Positions 1-10,070 of a stretch of DNA of 64,000 bases are shown in pieces. The notes under the pieces were generated by a model, which worked only from the letters and a program-made list of their open reading frames with translations, ran no database searches and had not been told where the DNA came from. Origin of the DNA: Stappia sp. ES.058 (lineage in GTDB: Bacteria; Pseudomonadota; Alphaproteobacteria; Rhizobiales; Stappiaceae). How positions within the stretch are numbered: the first letter of the stretch is position 1; each line of letters starts with the position of its first letter. The position numbers and the translations under genes are program-made. The stretch spans positions 1,240,001 through 1,304,000 of the forward strand of contig NZ_LT629784.1 of assembly GCF_900105595.1 (NCBI RefSeq), in the 5' to 3' direction.

Positions 1-2913
1 CAGCCGGACCTTGGTCTCCTGCGACTTTCCCGGATCCAGCACAAGCGGGCGCAGGATCTCGACATCGTGCAGCTCCGCCGTATCCCGCTCCGTCCAGTCA
101 AGCGCGGTCCGCAACGCCATTTCCAGAAAGCCGGCGGCCGGAAACACCACCGCATCCTCGACCTTGTGATCGGCAAGAAACGGGTACAGGTCCGTGTCGA
201 TAACGTTGAACCATTCGCATCCGTCCGCCTTCAGCCGCGCACCGGCGAGCGGCCAGCTTCGCGGGCCCTGTATGCGCTCATCTGTTTCGCTCAAGACGAA
301 GGGGACGGTCTGCCAAGGATAATTCGGAAGAGAGGGAAGATCGGACCCTTGCGGCCCGATGTAAAGGTCTGGATCGGGAGAGGCGCCGGCCGCGATGATC
401 CGTGCCGCGACGAGGTCGAGCGCTTCCGGTTCCGGCGTCTTGTCCCCCGGCCGATCGAAGGACGGTACCACATTGGCCTGAGCGCCGACGGCGACCAGCG
501 TATCGCGCAGATAGGTCGTCAGAAGCGGACGCGGGCCGATTTCGACGATGACGCCGGCACCGGCCTCGGCCAGTTTTTCGACCGCCCGGGAAAAGCGCAC
601 AGGCTGGCGCACGTTTTCCCACCAGTAGGTGGCGTCCGGCGTGACGGTCTCCGAATCCGGATGCACGGAGGAAAAGAAAGTGCGCGTGGCGGGAGAGGAG
701 GCGATCGTGCCGAGTGCGTCCCGCAACGGAATTTCGATGGGGTCGACCAGTGCACTGTGGAACGGGTAGACGATCTCCAGCTTGCGCAGCGCCCAACGGT
801 TGGTCCTGGCATGACGGGCAAAAGCGTCGATGCTGTCGGTTGGTCCCGTCACGGTAACGCTGCGCGCCGAGTTGATGGCAGACAGTTCAAGCCCGGGGAG
901 CCCCGACGAGGCGATGGCTGCGCGGGCTTCGTCTTCCGGCAGGAGAAGCGCCGCCATCGAGCCAAGGTGACGAACCACCTCCTGCTGTGTCGAGCGGACG
1001 TGGATGATGCGGGTCGCGGTCTTCAGGTCCAGCATGCCAGCGCACCAGGCCGCGGCGATTTCGCCGACACTGTGACCAATGACCATGTCCGGGCTGATGC
1101 CGCGCTGTTTCAGCGCCTGCACCATCGCGACCTGAAGAGCGAACAGAAGCGGTTGCGCAATTTCCGTTCGTCCGATTTCCGTATCCAGATCGGCGGAAAA
1201 CAGCATCGTGACGAGGGACCATCCGGATACCGCCATGAAATGACGGTCGGTTGTTTCGAAGGCTTCGCGAAACGCGCCGTCGGCTTGATAGGCCTGCTGC
1301 CCCATTCCGGCCCATTGCGCGCCATTGCCGGAAAATGCAAAGGCAAGACCGCCGCGCGTGGCCAGACTGCGACCTGTGACAGTCGCCGGGGTCGGCTTGC
1401 CGTCCGCAAAGGCCGCAAGCGCAGCGCGTTTCGTGTCGCCATCGCCCAGCACCACCAGGCGGAGGTCATGCAGATCCCGGGTCCGGATCGCTGCATCGGC
1501 GATGGCTCCCGGCGAGACGCCCGGCTGTCCGTGAAGCGTGCCGTAGCCCCTGGCGAGATCGCGAAGGGCCGCTTCGCTGCGCGCCGATATGATCAGCGGC
1601 GCATTGTCGGCAACCGCGCTCTTCGGCTCCGGCCAGGGTGCGACCTCGCCGATGACGGTATGCGCGTTGGTTCCGCCAAAGCCGAAGGAGTTGATCCCGG
1701 CAAGCTTGTGGGTGGTATCGCCGTGCAGGGAAACCGGAGCGCTTGCGACAGACAGGTTCAGCGCGGCGAAATCGATGTGCGGATTGGGCGTGTCGAAGTG
1801 AAGTGAACGGGGCAGAATGCCGTTTTGCAGGGCGAGCACCGACTTCAGGATCCCCACGAGACCGGAGACCGGCTCCAGATGTCCGACATTGGTCTTGGCC
1901 GACCCTATCGGCAGGACCTCGCTGCGGGCGCGTCCGATCACCTGTCCGAGCGCATTGGCTTCGGCCGGATCGCCGACCTGCGTTCCCGTTCCATGGGCCT
2001 CGATGAAGGCGAGGTCGTCCGCCGAGAGGTCGAGATCGTCATAGATTGAGCGCAGCAAGGACGTTTGTGCGGGAGAGGAGGGGAGCGACAGTCCGGCCGT
2101 GCGCCCGTCGGCATTGATCCCGGTCGCGAGAATCCGCGCGCGCGCCGCGACACCTGGACCGTCGCGACGCAGCACGAGAGCGACCGCGCCTTCCGAGCGC
2201 ACATAGCCGTCGCCCGACGCGTCGAAGGCGCGACACAGACCCTGCGACGACAGCATCGAGGCACGAGAAAAGCCGATGAAGGAAAACGGGCTGAGCAGCA
2301 GGTTGACGCCGGCAACGATGGCGGTGTCGATCTGTCCGCTCTCGATGGCGGCGACCGCCTGGTGCAAGGCCACCAGCGAAGAGGAGCAGGCTGTGTCGAG
2401 GGTGAAACTCGGACCCTGGAGGTCGAAAATATAGGAGACGCGGTTGGCAACGATCGACAAGGTGTTGCCGGTCATCGTCTGGATGTCGACCGCCGGCATG
2501 TCGAAGAGCAGTCCCTGATGGTAATCGAGCGCAGACGCGCCGACATACACCCCGGTGTTGGTGCCGGCGAGGTCCGACGGCTTCAAACCGGCGTCCTCGA
2601 TTGCCTCCCAGACGACCTGGAGCAACAATCGTTGCTGCGGGTCGATCTGAACCGCCTCGCGTGGAGAGATTCCGAAGAAGCTCGCGTCGAACCCCCAGAC
2701 GTCGTCAATCTGTCCGGCCGCGAAGGTCGCGCTGCGCCCCGGCGTGGTCGGTTCCGGATGATAGAAGCGGGACGTGTCGAAGCGGTTCTCGCCGACCCGG
2801 GTAATCGTACAGCGACCGTCTTCCAGCACGCGCCAGAAGTCCTGCACCGAGTTTGCACCGGGAAGGCGCGCGGCATAGCCGGAAATGATCGTGTTGAAAG
2901 CCCGAAGGGACAT
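1..2913 (-). CDS. Type I polyketide synthase, N-terminal part (KS-AT-DH), truncated by window edge
   Basis: About 970 residues are visible and the frame stays open to the left edge. A ketosynthase domain (about residues 5-430) carries the catalytic cysteine in DTACSSS (C176) and the EAHGTGT and KTNVGHLEP histidine motifs. An acyltransferase follows (about 520-830) with nucleophile S615 in GHSVGEIAA. The AT specificity segment reads YPFHS; its F-H resembles malonyl-type ATs more than the YASH of methylmalonyl ATs, which is a weak inference. A dehydratase begins near residue 905 with HKVEDAVVFP (H916), where the usual Gly of HxxxGxxxxP is Asp. The chosen ATG has a GAGAG ribosome site about 9 bases upstream, and the KS fold starts within a few residues of it. 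Later domains (ER, KR, ACP) would lie outside the window. The product cannot be named. Confidence 0.93.
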   Translation of the reverse strand, partial: MSLRAFNTIISGYAARLPGANSVQDFWRVLEDGRCTITRVGENRFDTSRFYHPEPTTPGRSATFAAGQIDDVWGFDASFFGISPREAVQIDPQQRLLLQVVWEAIEDAGLKPSDLAGTNTGVYVGASALDYHQGLLFDMPAVDIQTMTGNTLSIVANRVSYIFDLQGPSFTLDTACSSSLVALHQAVAAIESGQIDTAIVAGVNLLLSPFSFIGFSRASMLSSQGLCRAFDASGDGYVRSEGAVALVLRRDGPGVAARARILATGINADGRTAGLSLPSSPAQTSLLRSIYDDLDLSADDLAFIEAHGTGTQVGDPAEANALGQVIGRARSEVLPIGSAKTNVGHLEPVSGLVGILKSVLALQNGILPRSLHFDTPNPHIDFAALNLSVASAPVSLHGDTTHKLAGINSFGFGGTNAHTVIGEVAPWPEPKSAVADNAPLIISARSEAALRDLARGYGTLHGQPGVSPGAIADAAIRTRDLHDLRLVVLGDGDTKRAALAAFADGKPTPATVTGRSLATRGGLAFAFSGNGAQWAGMGQQAYQADGAFREAFETTDRHFMAVSGWSLVTMLFSADLDTEIGRTEIAQPLLFALQVAMVQALKQRGISPDMVIGHSVGEIAAAWCAGMLDLKTATRIIHVRSTQQEVVRHLGSMAALLLPEDEARAAIASSGLPGLELSAINSARSVTVTGPTDSIDAFARHARTNRWALRKLEIVYPFHSALVDPIEIPLRDALGTIASSPATRTFFSSVHPDSETVTPDATYWWENVRQPVRFSRAVEKLAEAGAGVIVEIGPRPLLTTYLRDTLVAVGAQANVVPSFDRPGDKTPEPEALDLVAARIIAAGASPDPDLYIGPQGSDLPSLPNYPWQTVPFVLSETDERIQGPRSWPLAGARLKADGCEWFNVIDTDLYPFLADHKVEDAVVFPAAGFLEMALRTALDWTERDTAELHDVEILRPLVLDPGKSQETKVRL

Positions 2914-3000
2914 CCGGTTTTCTCTCGTGTCGACGCTGCGCCGAGCGTCCTGGTCGGTGGAACGGCCGTTTTTCTGAAGCGCAATCGTGAGGATCAGCTA

Positions 3001-3263
3001 GGGTGTGGAGCCATAAATGAGATTGCCATGGTTTGAGGCGGATTGCGTCTCTTCAACGAGCGTAAGCGCCGAGAAATGCAGGTATTTTCAAGCCTTTCGC
3101 GACGAAGAGGAGGCGCAATCCGGTCAAATCCGAAGGACAGGAAATGGCTTCGCTTTGCATCGTCAGCGCGCTTGACCGGGCACCCGGCCCGCTCTGCACG
3201 CCCTTCCTCGCAATTCATCGCCATTTTCCATGCCATGTCAGCCTCATTTATGGGTCCACACCC
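3001..3263. mobile_element. MITE-like non-autonomous element with ~31-bp terminal inverted repeats
   Basis: The left end, GGGTGTGGAGCCATAAATGA (3001-3020), is repeated inverted at 3244-3263 with one mismatch. The match continues inward to about 31 bases per arm (3001-3031 and 3233-3263) with about four mismatches. Each end is flanked by TA (2999-3000 and 3264-3265), which fits a TA target duplication as made by IS630/Tc1 or some IS5-family transposases. The 200-base interior holds no convincing gene. It lies between galE and the polyketide synthase, with its end 87 bases upstream of the synthase start, so it may affect that promoter. The parent transposase is not in the window. Confidence 0.72.
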
Positions 3264-3449
3264 TAAGGCGTGGCGTTCATGCCCGCCGCTTTCCTCTTTT
3301 GTTGGCTCATACGCACAGCAGCAATCGGTTTTTATTGGGATTGTGCATTTATTGCACTGCCCGTGATTCTGCTAAACAAATCAGATAACGCGCGAAGCGT
3401 CGAGATTGTGGCATCTTGCATGATAAATGAGACGGCATCCGGGCCTGGC

Positions 3450-4484
3450 TCATCGAGTCTTCGTTGCGATGGGCGCAGATCCGTCGGTCCCGGACGCCGG
3501 CGCGTTGCGGGCACGCAGTTTGCGTTCCCAATCGACTGCGTGGCGAGCGATCGTCGGCAGGTCGTGATGGGCCGGTTGCCAATCGAACAAGGAGTGTATC
3601 TTGCGGTTGTCGGCGACGACGCGGGCGGAGTCGCCGTCGCGCCTTTCGCCGAAGCGCAAGGGAAAGTCGACCCCGGCAGCCTCCTTCACCGCATCAATGA
3701 CCTCGAGCACGGAAAAGGCCTGCCCGTAGCCGCAATTTGCGGTGAAGCTCTCGCCTCCGTCGCGCAGGTGGCGAAGTGCCAGGAAATGCGCCTCCACGAG
3801 ATCGCTCACATGAACGAAATCGCGTTCCGCCGTTCCATCGCGTGTCGGATAGTCGGTGCCGTAGACCGTGATCCCGTCCCGTATTCCGAGTGCCGCCTCG
3901 CAGGCGACCTTCAGAAGATGTGTTGCTCCTGCGGTCGACTGGCCGGCGCGCCCCTGCGGGTCGGCTCCGGCAACATTGAAATACCGCAAGGCGCCATAGC
4001 GAAGGCCTGTGGCCCGTGCCGTGTCATGCAAAATCGCCTCGACCATCAGTTTTGATGCCCCATAGGGCGCCAGGGGTTTGGTGCGGGCCGTTTCGGACAC
4101 AGGGTGGTCTCCCGGGTCGCCATAGACCGCGGCCGTCGAGGAAAACAGAATGCGTCGGATGTCGCGGGCGAGGCAGTTTTCGATCAGGTCACGCGAGGCA
4201 CAGGTGTTGTTGCCGTAGTACTTCAAAGGGTCCGTGATCGATTCAGGCACGATGGCGGAGCCGGCGAAATGAATCACGGCGTCGATGTCTGCGACGGTGC
4301 AGGCCTTTTCAAGAACGTGCTGATCGCGGGCGTTTCCTTGAATGAAATGCGCCTGTCCGGGAACCGCCCAGTCGTGCCCGGTGCTCAGGTCGTCGATAAC
4401 GACGACGGTTTCGCCGGCATCAAGCAGGCGCCAGACCATGTGGCTGCCGATGTATCCAGCGCCGCCGGTGACAAGTGTCGCCAT
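3450..4484 (-). CDS. galE: UDP-glucose 4-epimerase
   Basis: This 344-residue cytosolic enzyme interconverts UDP-glucose and UDP-galactose. It is an extended short-chain dehydrogenase. The NAD-binding TGGAGYIG is at residues 6-13, the SST triad element at 115-117, and the catalytic Y141xxxK145 sits in YGASK. Length and motif order are normal for GalE. The last ~15 residues (rich in A, S, T and G) extend past the fold and look disordered. It is divergent from ugd (gap 313 bases) and reads toward the polyketide synthase with a MITE-like element between. With ugd, manC and phosphomannomutase it supplies sugar nucleotides for surface polysaccharide. Confidence 0.95.
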   Translation of the reverse strand: MATLVTGGAGYIGSHMVWRLLDAGETVVVIDDLSTGHDWAVPGQAHFIQGNARDQHVLEKACTVADIDAVIHFAGSAIVPESITDPLKYYGNNTCASRDLIENCLARDIRRILFSSTAAVYGDPGDHPVSETARTKPLAPYGASKLMVEAILHDTARATGLRYGALRYFNVAGADPQGRAGQSTAGATHLLKVACEAALGIRDGITVYGTDYPTRDGTAERDFVHVSDLVEAHFLALRHLRDGGESFTANCGYGQAFSVLEVIDAVKEAAGVDFPLRFGERRDGDSARVVADNRKIHSLFDWQPAHHDLPTIARHAVDWERKLRARNAPASGTDGSAPIATKTR

Positions 4485-4797
4485 TGTTGTTCTCCGGATC
4501 CCGGGTGGGTGTGCAGCGAATCATTCCGGTTGTCTGTTGATCCATCAAACCGTTGAGTTACCGGCTTGACAAACCGATGGCAAGCGAACACCAACGCCAT
4601 GTCTTCTTGGGAAAATCGGCTGCGAAAGGGCGTATCGGAGGGGCCTTGTCGCATTTTCGTCGCAGACGCGTTCCTATAGACGTGTCTGGTCCGTCGGGCG
4701 CGCCCCGTCCTTTGCGGTCACCCTTTGAAGACTGAGCCTGCCGACGCGCCCGTCGCCGGCAAGCTGCGTCTGTCTCGTATCGACTTCAGGAGCACCC
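4485..4797. other. Intergenic region between divergent galE and ugd
   Basis: This 313-base gap must hold the promoters of both divergent genes. I see a TTGACA-like hexamer near 4565 on the plus strand but no well-spaced -10 element, and no open frame with a ribosome site or recognisable product. No operator is proposed. Confidence 0.6.
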
Positions 4798-6123
4798 ATG
4801 CGCATTGCGATGATTGGAACCGGATATGTCGGACTTGTGTCCGGCGTGTGTTTTTCAGAGTTCGGTTTTGACGTGACCTGTGTCGATATCGACGCCGACA
4901 AGATCGCCCGGCTGAACGCCAAGGAAGTTCCGATATACGAGCCCGGGCTCGATGCGCTGATCGAGCGCAATCTCGAGGCCGGACGCCTCGCTTTCACCAC
5001 GGAGTTCGATGCCGCGGTCGCGGCCTCCGACGTTGTCTTCGTTGCGGTCGGCACGCCGTCGCGAAGAGGGGACGGCGAAGCGGACCTCACATATGTCTAT
5101 GAGGCGGCCCGGCAGATCGCGCGCGTCATGCGTGAGGGGACGGTCGTGGTGATCAAGTCGACGGTCGTGGTGGGAACCTGCAGGAAAGTGGCCGAGATCC
5201 TGCGACAGGAACGGCCCGGGGTCGACTTCTCGGTCGCCTCCAATCCCGAGTTCCTGCGCGAGGGCTCGGCGATCGAGGATTTCATGCGGCCCGACCGGGT
5301 CGTTGTCGGTGCCGAGGACGAGAGGGCCGAAGCCACGCTTCGCCGCCTGTACCAGCCGCTGTATCTGCGGGAAACGCCGATCCTCTTCTCGACGTTGGAA
5401 AACGCCGAAATCACCAAATACGCGGCCAATGCGTTCCTGGCGCTGAAGATCACCTTCATCAACGAAATCGCGAACCTTTGCGAGAAAGTCGGCGCGGATG
5501 TCCAGAAGGTGGCAAGCGGAATTGGACTGGACAACCGCATTGGCGGCAAGTTCCTGCATGCCGGGCCGGGCTACGGCGGGTCTTGTTTTCCCAAGGATAC
5601 GGCAGCGCTTGCCGCGACCGGACAGCGGCACGGAACGCCATTGCACCTGGTGGAAACAACCATCGAAGTGAACGAGGCGCGCAAGCGCGAGATGGCGGAG
5701 CGCGTCCTTGCGGCACTCGGCCCTGCTCCGGAAGGGAAATCCGTGGCAATCTTTGGGATCGCCTTCAAGCCGAATACGGACGATGTGCGGGACGCGCCGT
5801 CGCTGGTGATCGTACCGGCGCTACAGGCCCGCGGTGTCCGCGTCGTCGTACATGATCCCGAGGCGCGCGCGCAGGCCGAGCCGCTGCTTCCTGGCGCGGA
5901 ATGGCGCGACAATCCCTATGACGTCGCCGACGGCGTTGATGTGCTTGCCGTGGTAACCGAATGGAACCTCTATCGGGGCCTCTCGCTGGACGAGATCGCC
6001 GCACGCATGCGCGGCAACACCGTGATCGACATGCGCAACATCTGGCGCAGCGAGGATGTTGCGAAGGCCGGCCTGAACTATCACGGCATCGGCAAGGCTC
6101 CGGCTTCGCGAGGGACGATGTGA
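4798..6123 (+). CDS. ugd: UDP-glucose 6-dehydrogenase
   Basis: This 441-residue enzyme performs the two-step NAD oxidation of UDP-glucose to UDP-glucuronate in the cytosol. It begins with the Rossmann motif IGTGYVGL (6-13). The catalytic cysteine C263 lies in GPGYGGSCFPKD, and the central dimer helix contains ITKYAANAFLALK. The C-terminal UDP-binding domain carries FKPNTDDVRDAPS. The start ATG follows CAGGAG. It is the first gene of a plus-strand run; cysQ begins 35 bases later. Rhizobial homologues are called rkpK. It provides uronate for capsule or exopolysaccharide, in keeping with galE next door. Confidence 0.96.
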   Translation: MRIAMIGTGYVGLVSGVCFSEFGFDVTCVDIDADKIARLNAKEVPIYEPGLDALIERNLEAGRLAFTTEFDAAVAASDVVFVAVGTPSRRGDGEADLTYVYEAARQIARVMREGTVVVIKSTVVVGTCRKVAEILRQERPGVDFSVASNPEFLREGSAIEDFMRPDRVVVGAEDERAEATLRRLYQPLYLRETPILFSTLENAEITKYAANAFLALKITFINEIANLCEKVGADVQKVASGIGLDNRIGGKFLHAGPGYGGSCFPKDTAALAATGQRHGTPLHLVETTIEVNEARKREMAERVLAALGPAPEGKSVAIFGIAFKPNTDDVRDAPSLVIVPALQARGVRVVVHDPEARAQAEPLLPGAEWRDNPYDVADGVDVLAVVTEWNLYRGLSLDEIAARMRGNTVIDMRNIWRSEDVAKAGLNYHGIGKAPASRGTM

Positions 6124-6158
6124 AGACGGGAGGCGCCGGATCGAGCCGGGAGGGGATC

Positions 6159-7010
6159 ATGCCGATCGGAGAAGAGCTTCATGCGCTGGCAGGATTGTGT
6201 GATGACGCGGGCGACCTGATCCTGACGTATTTTTGCGATGGCGTTCGCGTCGACCGCAAGGCAGACGACAGCCCGGTCACTGAAGCCGACAGACGGGCGG
6301 AAGACGTTATTCTCTCCGGCCTTGCCCGCCTTTATCCGAATATTCCCGTCGTTGCCGAAGAAGCTGCGTCGGGCGGCCGGGTTCCGGAGATTTCGGATCG
6401 TTTCTTTCTGGTGGACCCGCTTGACGGCACGCGTGAATTCGTGTCCGGGCGGGGAGATTTCACCGTCAACATAGCGTTGGTGGAAAACGGCCAGCCGGTT
6501 CTGGGCGCCGTGTTCGCCCCGCATCGCGGAACGGCGTTTGTCGGGAACGTTGGCACGGGTGCTTTCGAGCGGATGTCGCAGGCGCAAGCCGGTTCGCAAT
6601 GGCGCAAGATCGCTGTTCGCAGCCGCGCTCCGGCAAACCCGATCGCCGTTGCCAGCCGCTCGCATCGTGACGCGAAGACGGATGATCTGCTTGACCGTCT
6701 TGCGATGGATGAGCGGGTGAGCGTGGGCTCTTCGCTCAAGTTCTGCCTCCTGGCGCGCGGTGATGCCGATTTTTATCCGCGCTTCGGTCGCACCATGGAA
6801 TGGGACACGGCTGCTGGACATGCGGTTCTCGTCGCGGCCGGGGGGCGGGTTGCCGGTCTTGACGGCGGACCATTTCTCTACGGAAAGCGCAACCAGTCGT
6901 TCGACAGCGACTTTGCCAATCCGGGCTTCCTTGCCGCCGGCGACGACAACCTGATTGCCCGCGCCGCCGCGCTGAACCTTGCGACGAACGGTTCTGACAC
7001 CACGATTTGA
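6159..7010 (+). CDS. cysQ: 3'(2'),5'-bisphosphate nucleotidase CysQ
   Basis: This 283-residue member of the inositol monophosphatase superfamily removes the 3'-phosphate from PAP, the by-product of PAPS-dependent reactions, and can also act on PAPS. The Mg-binding motifs are visible: EE at 67-68, DPLDGT at 86-91 and a C-terminal EWDTAAGHAV. I chose the ATG at 6159 because GGAGGGG sits directly upstream; the open frame extends further 5' only inside ugd. It lies between ugd and cysD/cysNC, so PAPS use and PAP recycling are genetically linked here to sugar-nucleotide synthesis, which suggests sulfotransferase chemistry. Confidence 0.92.
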   Translation: MPIGEELHALAGLCDDAGDLILTYFCDGVRVDRKADDSPVTEADRRAEDVILSGLARLYPNIPVVAEEAASGGRVPEISDRFFLVDPLDGTREFVSGRGDFTVNIALVENGQPVLGAVFAPHRGTAFVGNVGTGAFERMSQAQAGSQWRKIAVRSRAPANPIAVASRSHRDAKTDDLLDRLAMDERVSVGSSLKFCLLARGDADFYPRFGRTMEWDTAAGHAVLVAAGGRVAGLDGGPFLYGKRNQSFDSDFANPGFLAAGDDNLIARAAALNLATNGSDTTI

Positions 7011-7267
7011 CCGAGATTTTTTACGTAGCGGCTATTGTCGGCAATTCTGTTCCTCGTTCGATCGCCTGTATCCAAATATCAAGGCAACAGATGAAATATC
7101 GCAACCTTGGGTAGCGAATAATTGACATTCAACCAAACGGGTTTTACCGCTTGCGACTGGAAACAGGCAACGTTCGCGCGCATTCGGTTCAACTGCCGTG
7201 AGGCTAAAAAACGTCGGAGTTGCGGGGGTCAGGAGAGGCCGCGTAGGGTGCCCGGCTTGAGGAGTAG

Positions 7268-8176
7268 ATGGTGTACAGTCGAACCAGCCAGCTTTCTCGA
7301 CTTGAAGCGCAGTCCATCGAGATCATCCGCGAGGTGGTTGCGGAGATGGCCCGCCCGGTGATGCTTTATTCGATCGGCAAGGATTCCAGCGTGATGCTGC
7401 ATCTTGCCCGCAAGGCATTCTATCCCGCGCCGCCGCCGTTTCCTCTGCTTCACATCGACACCACGTGGAAGTTTGGCGAGATGATCGCCTTTCGGGACCG
7501 CATGGCGGCGGAGGCTGGTATGGATCTCCTGGTTCACACCAATGCACAAGGCCTCGCCGACGGGGTGAACCCTTTCGATCACGGCGCGTCCTACTACACC
7601 CGGATCATGAAGACCGATGCGCTCAAGCAGGCGCTGGATCACTACGGGTTCGATGCGGCCTTTGGCGGTGCACGGCGGGATGAGGAAAAGTCCCGGGCGA
7701 AGGAGCGGATATTCTCCTTTCGCACGCCGCAGCACGGCTGGGACCCGAAGAACCAGCGCCCGGAGCTCTGGTCGATCTTCAACACGCGGGTTCGGCGCGG
7801 AGAGTCCTTGCGTGTCTTCCCGTTGTCGAACTGGACCGAACTCGACATCTGGCAGTACATCCGCTCCGAAAACATCCCGATCGTACCGCTCTACTACGCG
7901 GCGGAACGGCCGGTGATCGAGCGCGACGGTACGCTGGTGATGGTCGACGACGACCGGATGCCGCTCACTGCTGGCGAGACGCCCGAGATGCGGCGCGTGC
8001 GGTTCCGTACCCTTGGCTGTTATCCGCTGACCGCCGCGATGGATTCGGAGGCCGATACGCTGGACGGCATCGTCACCGAAATGCTGATCGCCCGCACGTC
8101 GGAGCGCTCGGGGCGGCTGATCGATCATGACGAGGCTGCGTCGATGGAAAAGAAAAAGCGCGAAGGCTACTTCTGA
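7268..8176 (+). CDS. cysD: Sulfate adenylyltransferase subunit 2
   Basis: This 302-residue small catalytic subunit of ATP sulfurylase makes APS from sulfate and ATP, driven by the CysN GTPase. It belongs to the PP-loop family: the ATP-pyrophosphatase loop reads YSIGKDS near residue 35, followed by [11 protein letters not shown]. The family signature [15 protein letters not shown] and the C-terminal GCYPLTAA are present. Its start ATG follows TTGAGGAG. It stands 257 bases after cysQ and 10 bases before cysNC, so the two subunits are co-transcribed. No cysH or cysI (assimilatory reduction) is in the window. Confidence 0.96.
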   Translation: MVYSRTSQLSRLEAQSIEIIREVVAEMARPVMLYSIGKDSSVMLHLARKAFYPAPPPFPLLHIDTTWKFGEMIAFRDRMAAEAGMDLLVHTNAQGLADGVNPFDHGASYYTRIMKTDALKQALDHYGFDAAFGGARRDEEKSRAKERIFSFRTPQHGWDPKNQRPELWSIFNTRVRRGESLRVFPLSNWTELDIWQYIRSENIPIVPLYYAAERPVIERDGTLVMVDDDRMPLTAGETPEMRRVRFRTLGCYPLTAAMDSEADTLDGIVTEMLIARTSERSGRLIDHDEAASMEKKKREGYF

Positions 8177-8186
8177 GGATGTCGAC

Positions 8187-10070
8187 ATGAACCAGCTCCC
8201 ATCTCTTTCCGGGCCTGCAATGAACGTGCTCGATGATCATGACCAGAAAGGCCTTCTGCGCTTTCTCACCTGCGGCAGTGTGGATGATGGCAAATCGACG
8301 CTGATCGGGCGGCTTCTTCACGACACCAAGCGGGTGCTGGAGGATCAGGTCGCTGCCCTGCGCAGCGATTCTCGCAAATACGGCACCCAGGGCGACAACA
8401 TCGACTTCGCGCTCCTGGTCGACGGTCTGGAAGCGGAACGCGAGCAGGGCATCACCATCGATGTCGCTTATCGGTTCTTTGCCACCGATGCCCGCAAGTT
8501 CATTGTCGCCGACACGCCGGGCCATGAGCAATACACCCGCAACATGGCGACCGGGGCTTCGAACTCCGATCTCGCGGTGATCCTGATCGATGCGCGCAAG
8601 GGCGTGCTTCAGCAGACACGGCGGCACTCCTTCATCGTGTCGCTGTTGGGCATTCGCCATGTTGTCGTCGCGGTCAACAAGATGGATCTGGTCGACAATG
8701 ACGCGAAGGTTTTTGAGCGGATATCGGACGATTACCGCGCCTTTGCGGGCGGCTTCGGCTTCGAGACCCTGCAGGTGATCCCGATCTCGGCGCTGACCGG
8801 CGACAATGTCTCCGCGCGGGCGGCAGGGATGGACTGGTACGAGGGGCCGACGCTGCTGGCGCATCTGGAGACTGTCGGGATCGCGGGAGAGATTTCCGAG
8901 GGACCGTTTCGAATGCCCGTGCAGTGGGTAAATCGTCCCGATCTCGATTTTCGCGGCTATTGCGGCACGCTCGTTGGCGGGCGGGTTCGTCCCGGCGACC
9001 CAATTGCCGTGGCGGCTTCGGGACGACAGGCGACCGTTGAGCGAATCGTCACGATGGATGGCGATCTTGACGAGGCGTTCGCCGGCGATGCGGTGACGCT
9101 CACCTTGAAGGAAGAGATCGACATTTCGCGCGGCGACGTGCTGTGCGCGCCCGATCAGCGTCCGGAGGTGGCGGAAAGGATCGGGGCGCATTTGATCTGG
9201 ATGGATGACAAGCCGCTGGTTGTGGGACGCACCTATGCGATCAAGGCCGGAAAGCGGCTTGCGTCTGCGAGTGTGACCGGCATCGACCATGGCATCGACG
9301 TCAACACTCTTGAGCACCAACAGGTGGAGACGCTTGCGCTCAACGGTATCGGGTACTGTGAACTTGCCCTGTCGACGCCGGTGGCCTTCGACCCCTATGA
9401 GGTCAACCGCGATATGGGGGCGTTTGTCCTGATCGATCCGCTGACCAACCATACGGTGGCGGCCGGCATGATCTGGAAGGCGTTGCGCAAGGCCGACAAT
9501 ATCCACCGACAGGCTTTTGATATCGACCGGTCGGCGCGCGCCGCGCTCACCGGACAGGCGCCGAAGGTTTTGTGGTTCACAGGTCTGTCCGGTGCGGGAA
9601 AATCCACAGTGGCCAATCTGGTCGAACAACGCCTCCATGCCATGGGACGGCTGACCTTCCTGCTTGACGGCGACAACGTGCGCCACGGGCTCAACAAGGA
9701 TCTCGGGTTCTCCGAGGCCGACCGGGTGGAAAACATCCGTCGTGTCGGCGAGGTGGCGAAACTCTTCACCGAGGCGGGCCTGATCACCCTCGTGTCCTTC
9801 ATCTCGCCCTTCCGTTCCGACCGTGAGATGGCGCGCGACCTGTTCCGGCCTGGCGAATTCATCGAGATCCACGTTCACGCCCCGCTCGAAGTTGCCGAAG
9901 CCCGGGATTCCAAGGGGCTTTACAAGAAGGCCCGTGCCGGTGAGATCCGCAACTTCACAGGGATCGACAGCCCCTATGAAGCGCCGGACGGAGCCGAGAT
10001 CGTATTGAACACCGATGGAGCGGATCCGGGAGCGCTCGCGGATGAGGTGATCCGTTATCTCGATCTCTAG
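8187..10070 (+). CDS. cysNC: Bifunctional sulfate adenylyltransferase subunit 1 / adenylylsulfate kinase (CysN-CysC fusion)
   Basis: This 627-residue fusion, NodQ-like in rhizobia, carries out both steps to PAPS. The N-terminal GTPase (about 20-440) shows the P-loop GSVDDGKS (30-37), DTPGHEQY and NKMD, and uses GTP hydrolysis to drive CysD. The C-terminal APS kinase (about 455-627) has a second P-loop GLSGAGKST starting at G466, then [12 protein letters not shown] took ATG 8187 because GAGGA precedes it and the longer frame only overlaps cysD. The fused kinase means the end product is PAPS rather than APS, which suits sulfation of an outer polysaccharide as in nodulation-factor systems; the acceptor is unknown. 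Confidence 0.96.
   Translation: MNQLPSLSGPAMNVLDDHDQKGLLRFLTCGSVDDGKSTLIGRLLHDTKRVLEDQVAALRSDSRKYGTQGDNIDFALLVDGLEAEREQGITIDVAYRFFATDARKFIVADTPGHEQYTRNMATGASNSDLAVILIDARKGVLQQTRRHSFIVSLLGIRHVVVAVNKMDLVDNDAKVFERISDDYRAFAGGFGFETLQVIPISALTGDNVSARAAGMDWYEGPTLLAHLETVGIAGEISEGPFRMPVQWVNRPDLDFRGYCGTLVGGRVRPGDPIAVAASGRQATVERIVTMDGDLDEAFAGDAVTLTLKEEIDISRGDVLCAPDQRPEVAERIGAHLIWMDDKPLVVGRTYAIKAGKRLASASVTGIDHGIDVNTLEHQQVETLALNGIGYCELALSTPVAFDPYEVNRDMGAFVLIDPLTNHTVAAGMIWKALRKADNIHRQAFDIDRSARAALTGQAPKVLWFTGLSGAGKSTVANLVEQRLHAMGRLTFLLDGDNVRHGLNKDLGFSEADRVENIRRVGEVAKLFTEAGLITLVSFISPFRSDREMARDLFRPGEFIEIHVHAPLEVAEARDSKGLYKKARAGEIRNFTGIDSPYEAPDGAEIVLNTDGADPGALADEVIRYLDL

Noticed and set aside
67..1806. Long plus-strand open frame (about 579 codons) in the left edge
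   Set aside because: It is antisense to a polyketide synthase frame with clear KS, AT and DH motifs; its translation is Arg/Gly-rich with no family features. High GC makes such shadows common.
3043..3366. Plus-strand open frame of 107 codons across the MITE-like element
   Set aside because: It crosses the right terminal repeat, has no ribosome site and no recognisable sequence.
7150..7267. SAM-II-like riboswitch in the cysD leader (GGCTAAAAAACG segment near 7201)
   Set aside because: Only the GCTAAA end matches; the first stem and the conserved pairing blocks are missing, and SAM-II normally precedes methionine genes.
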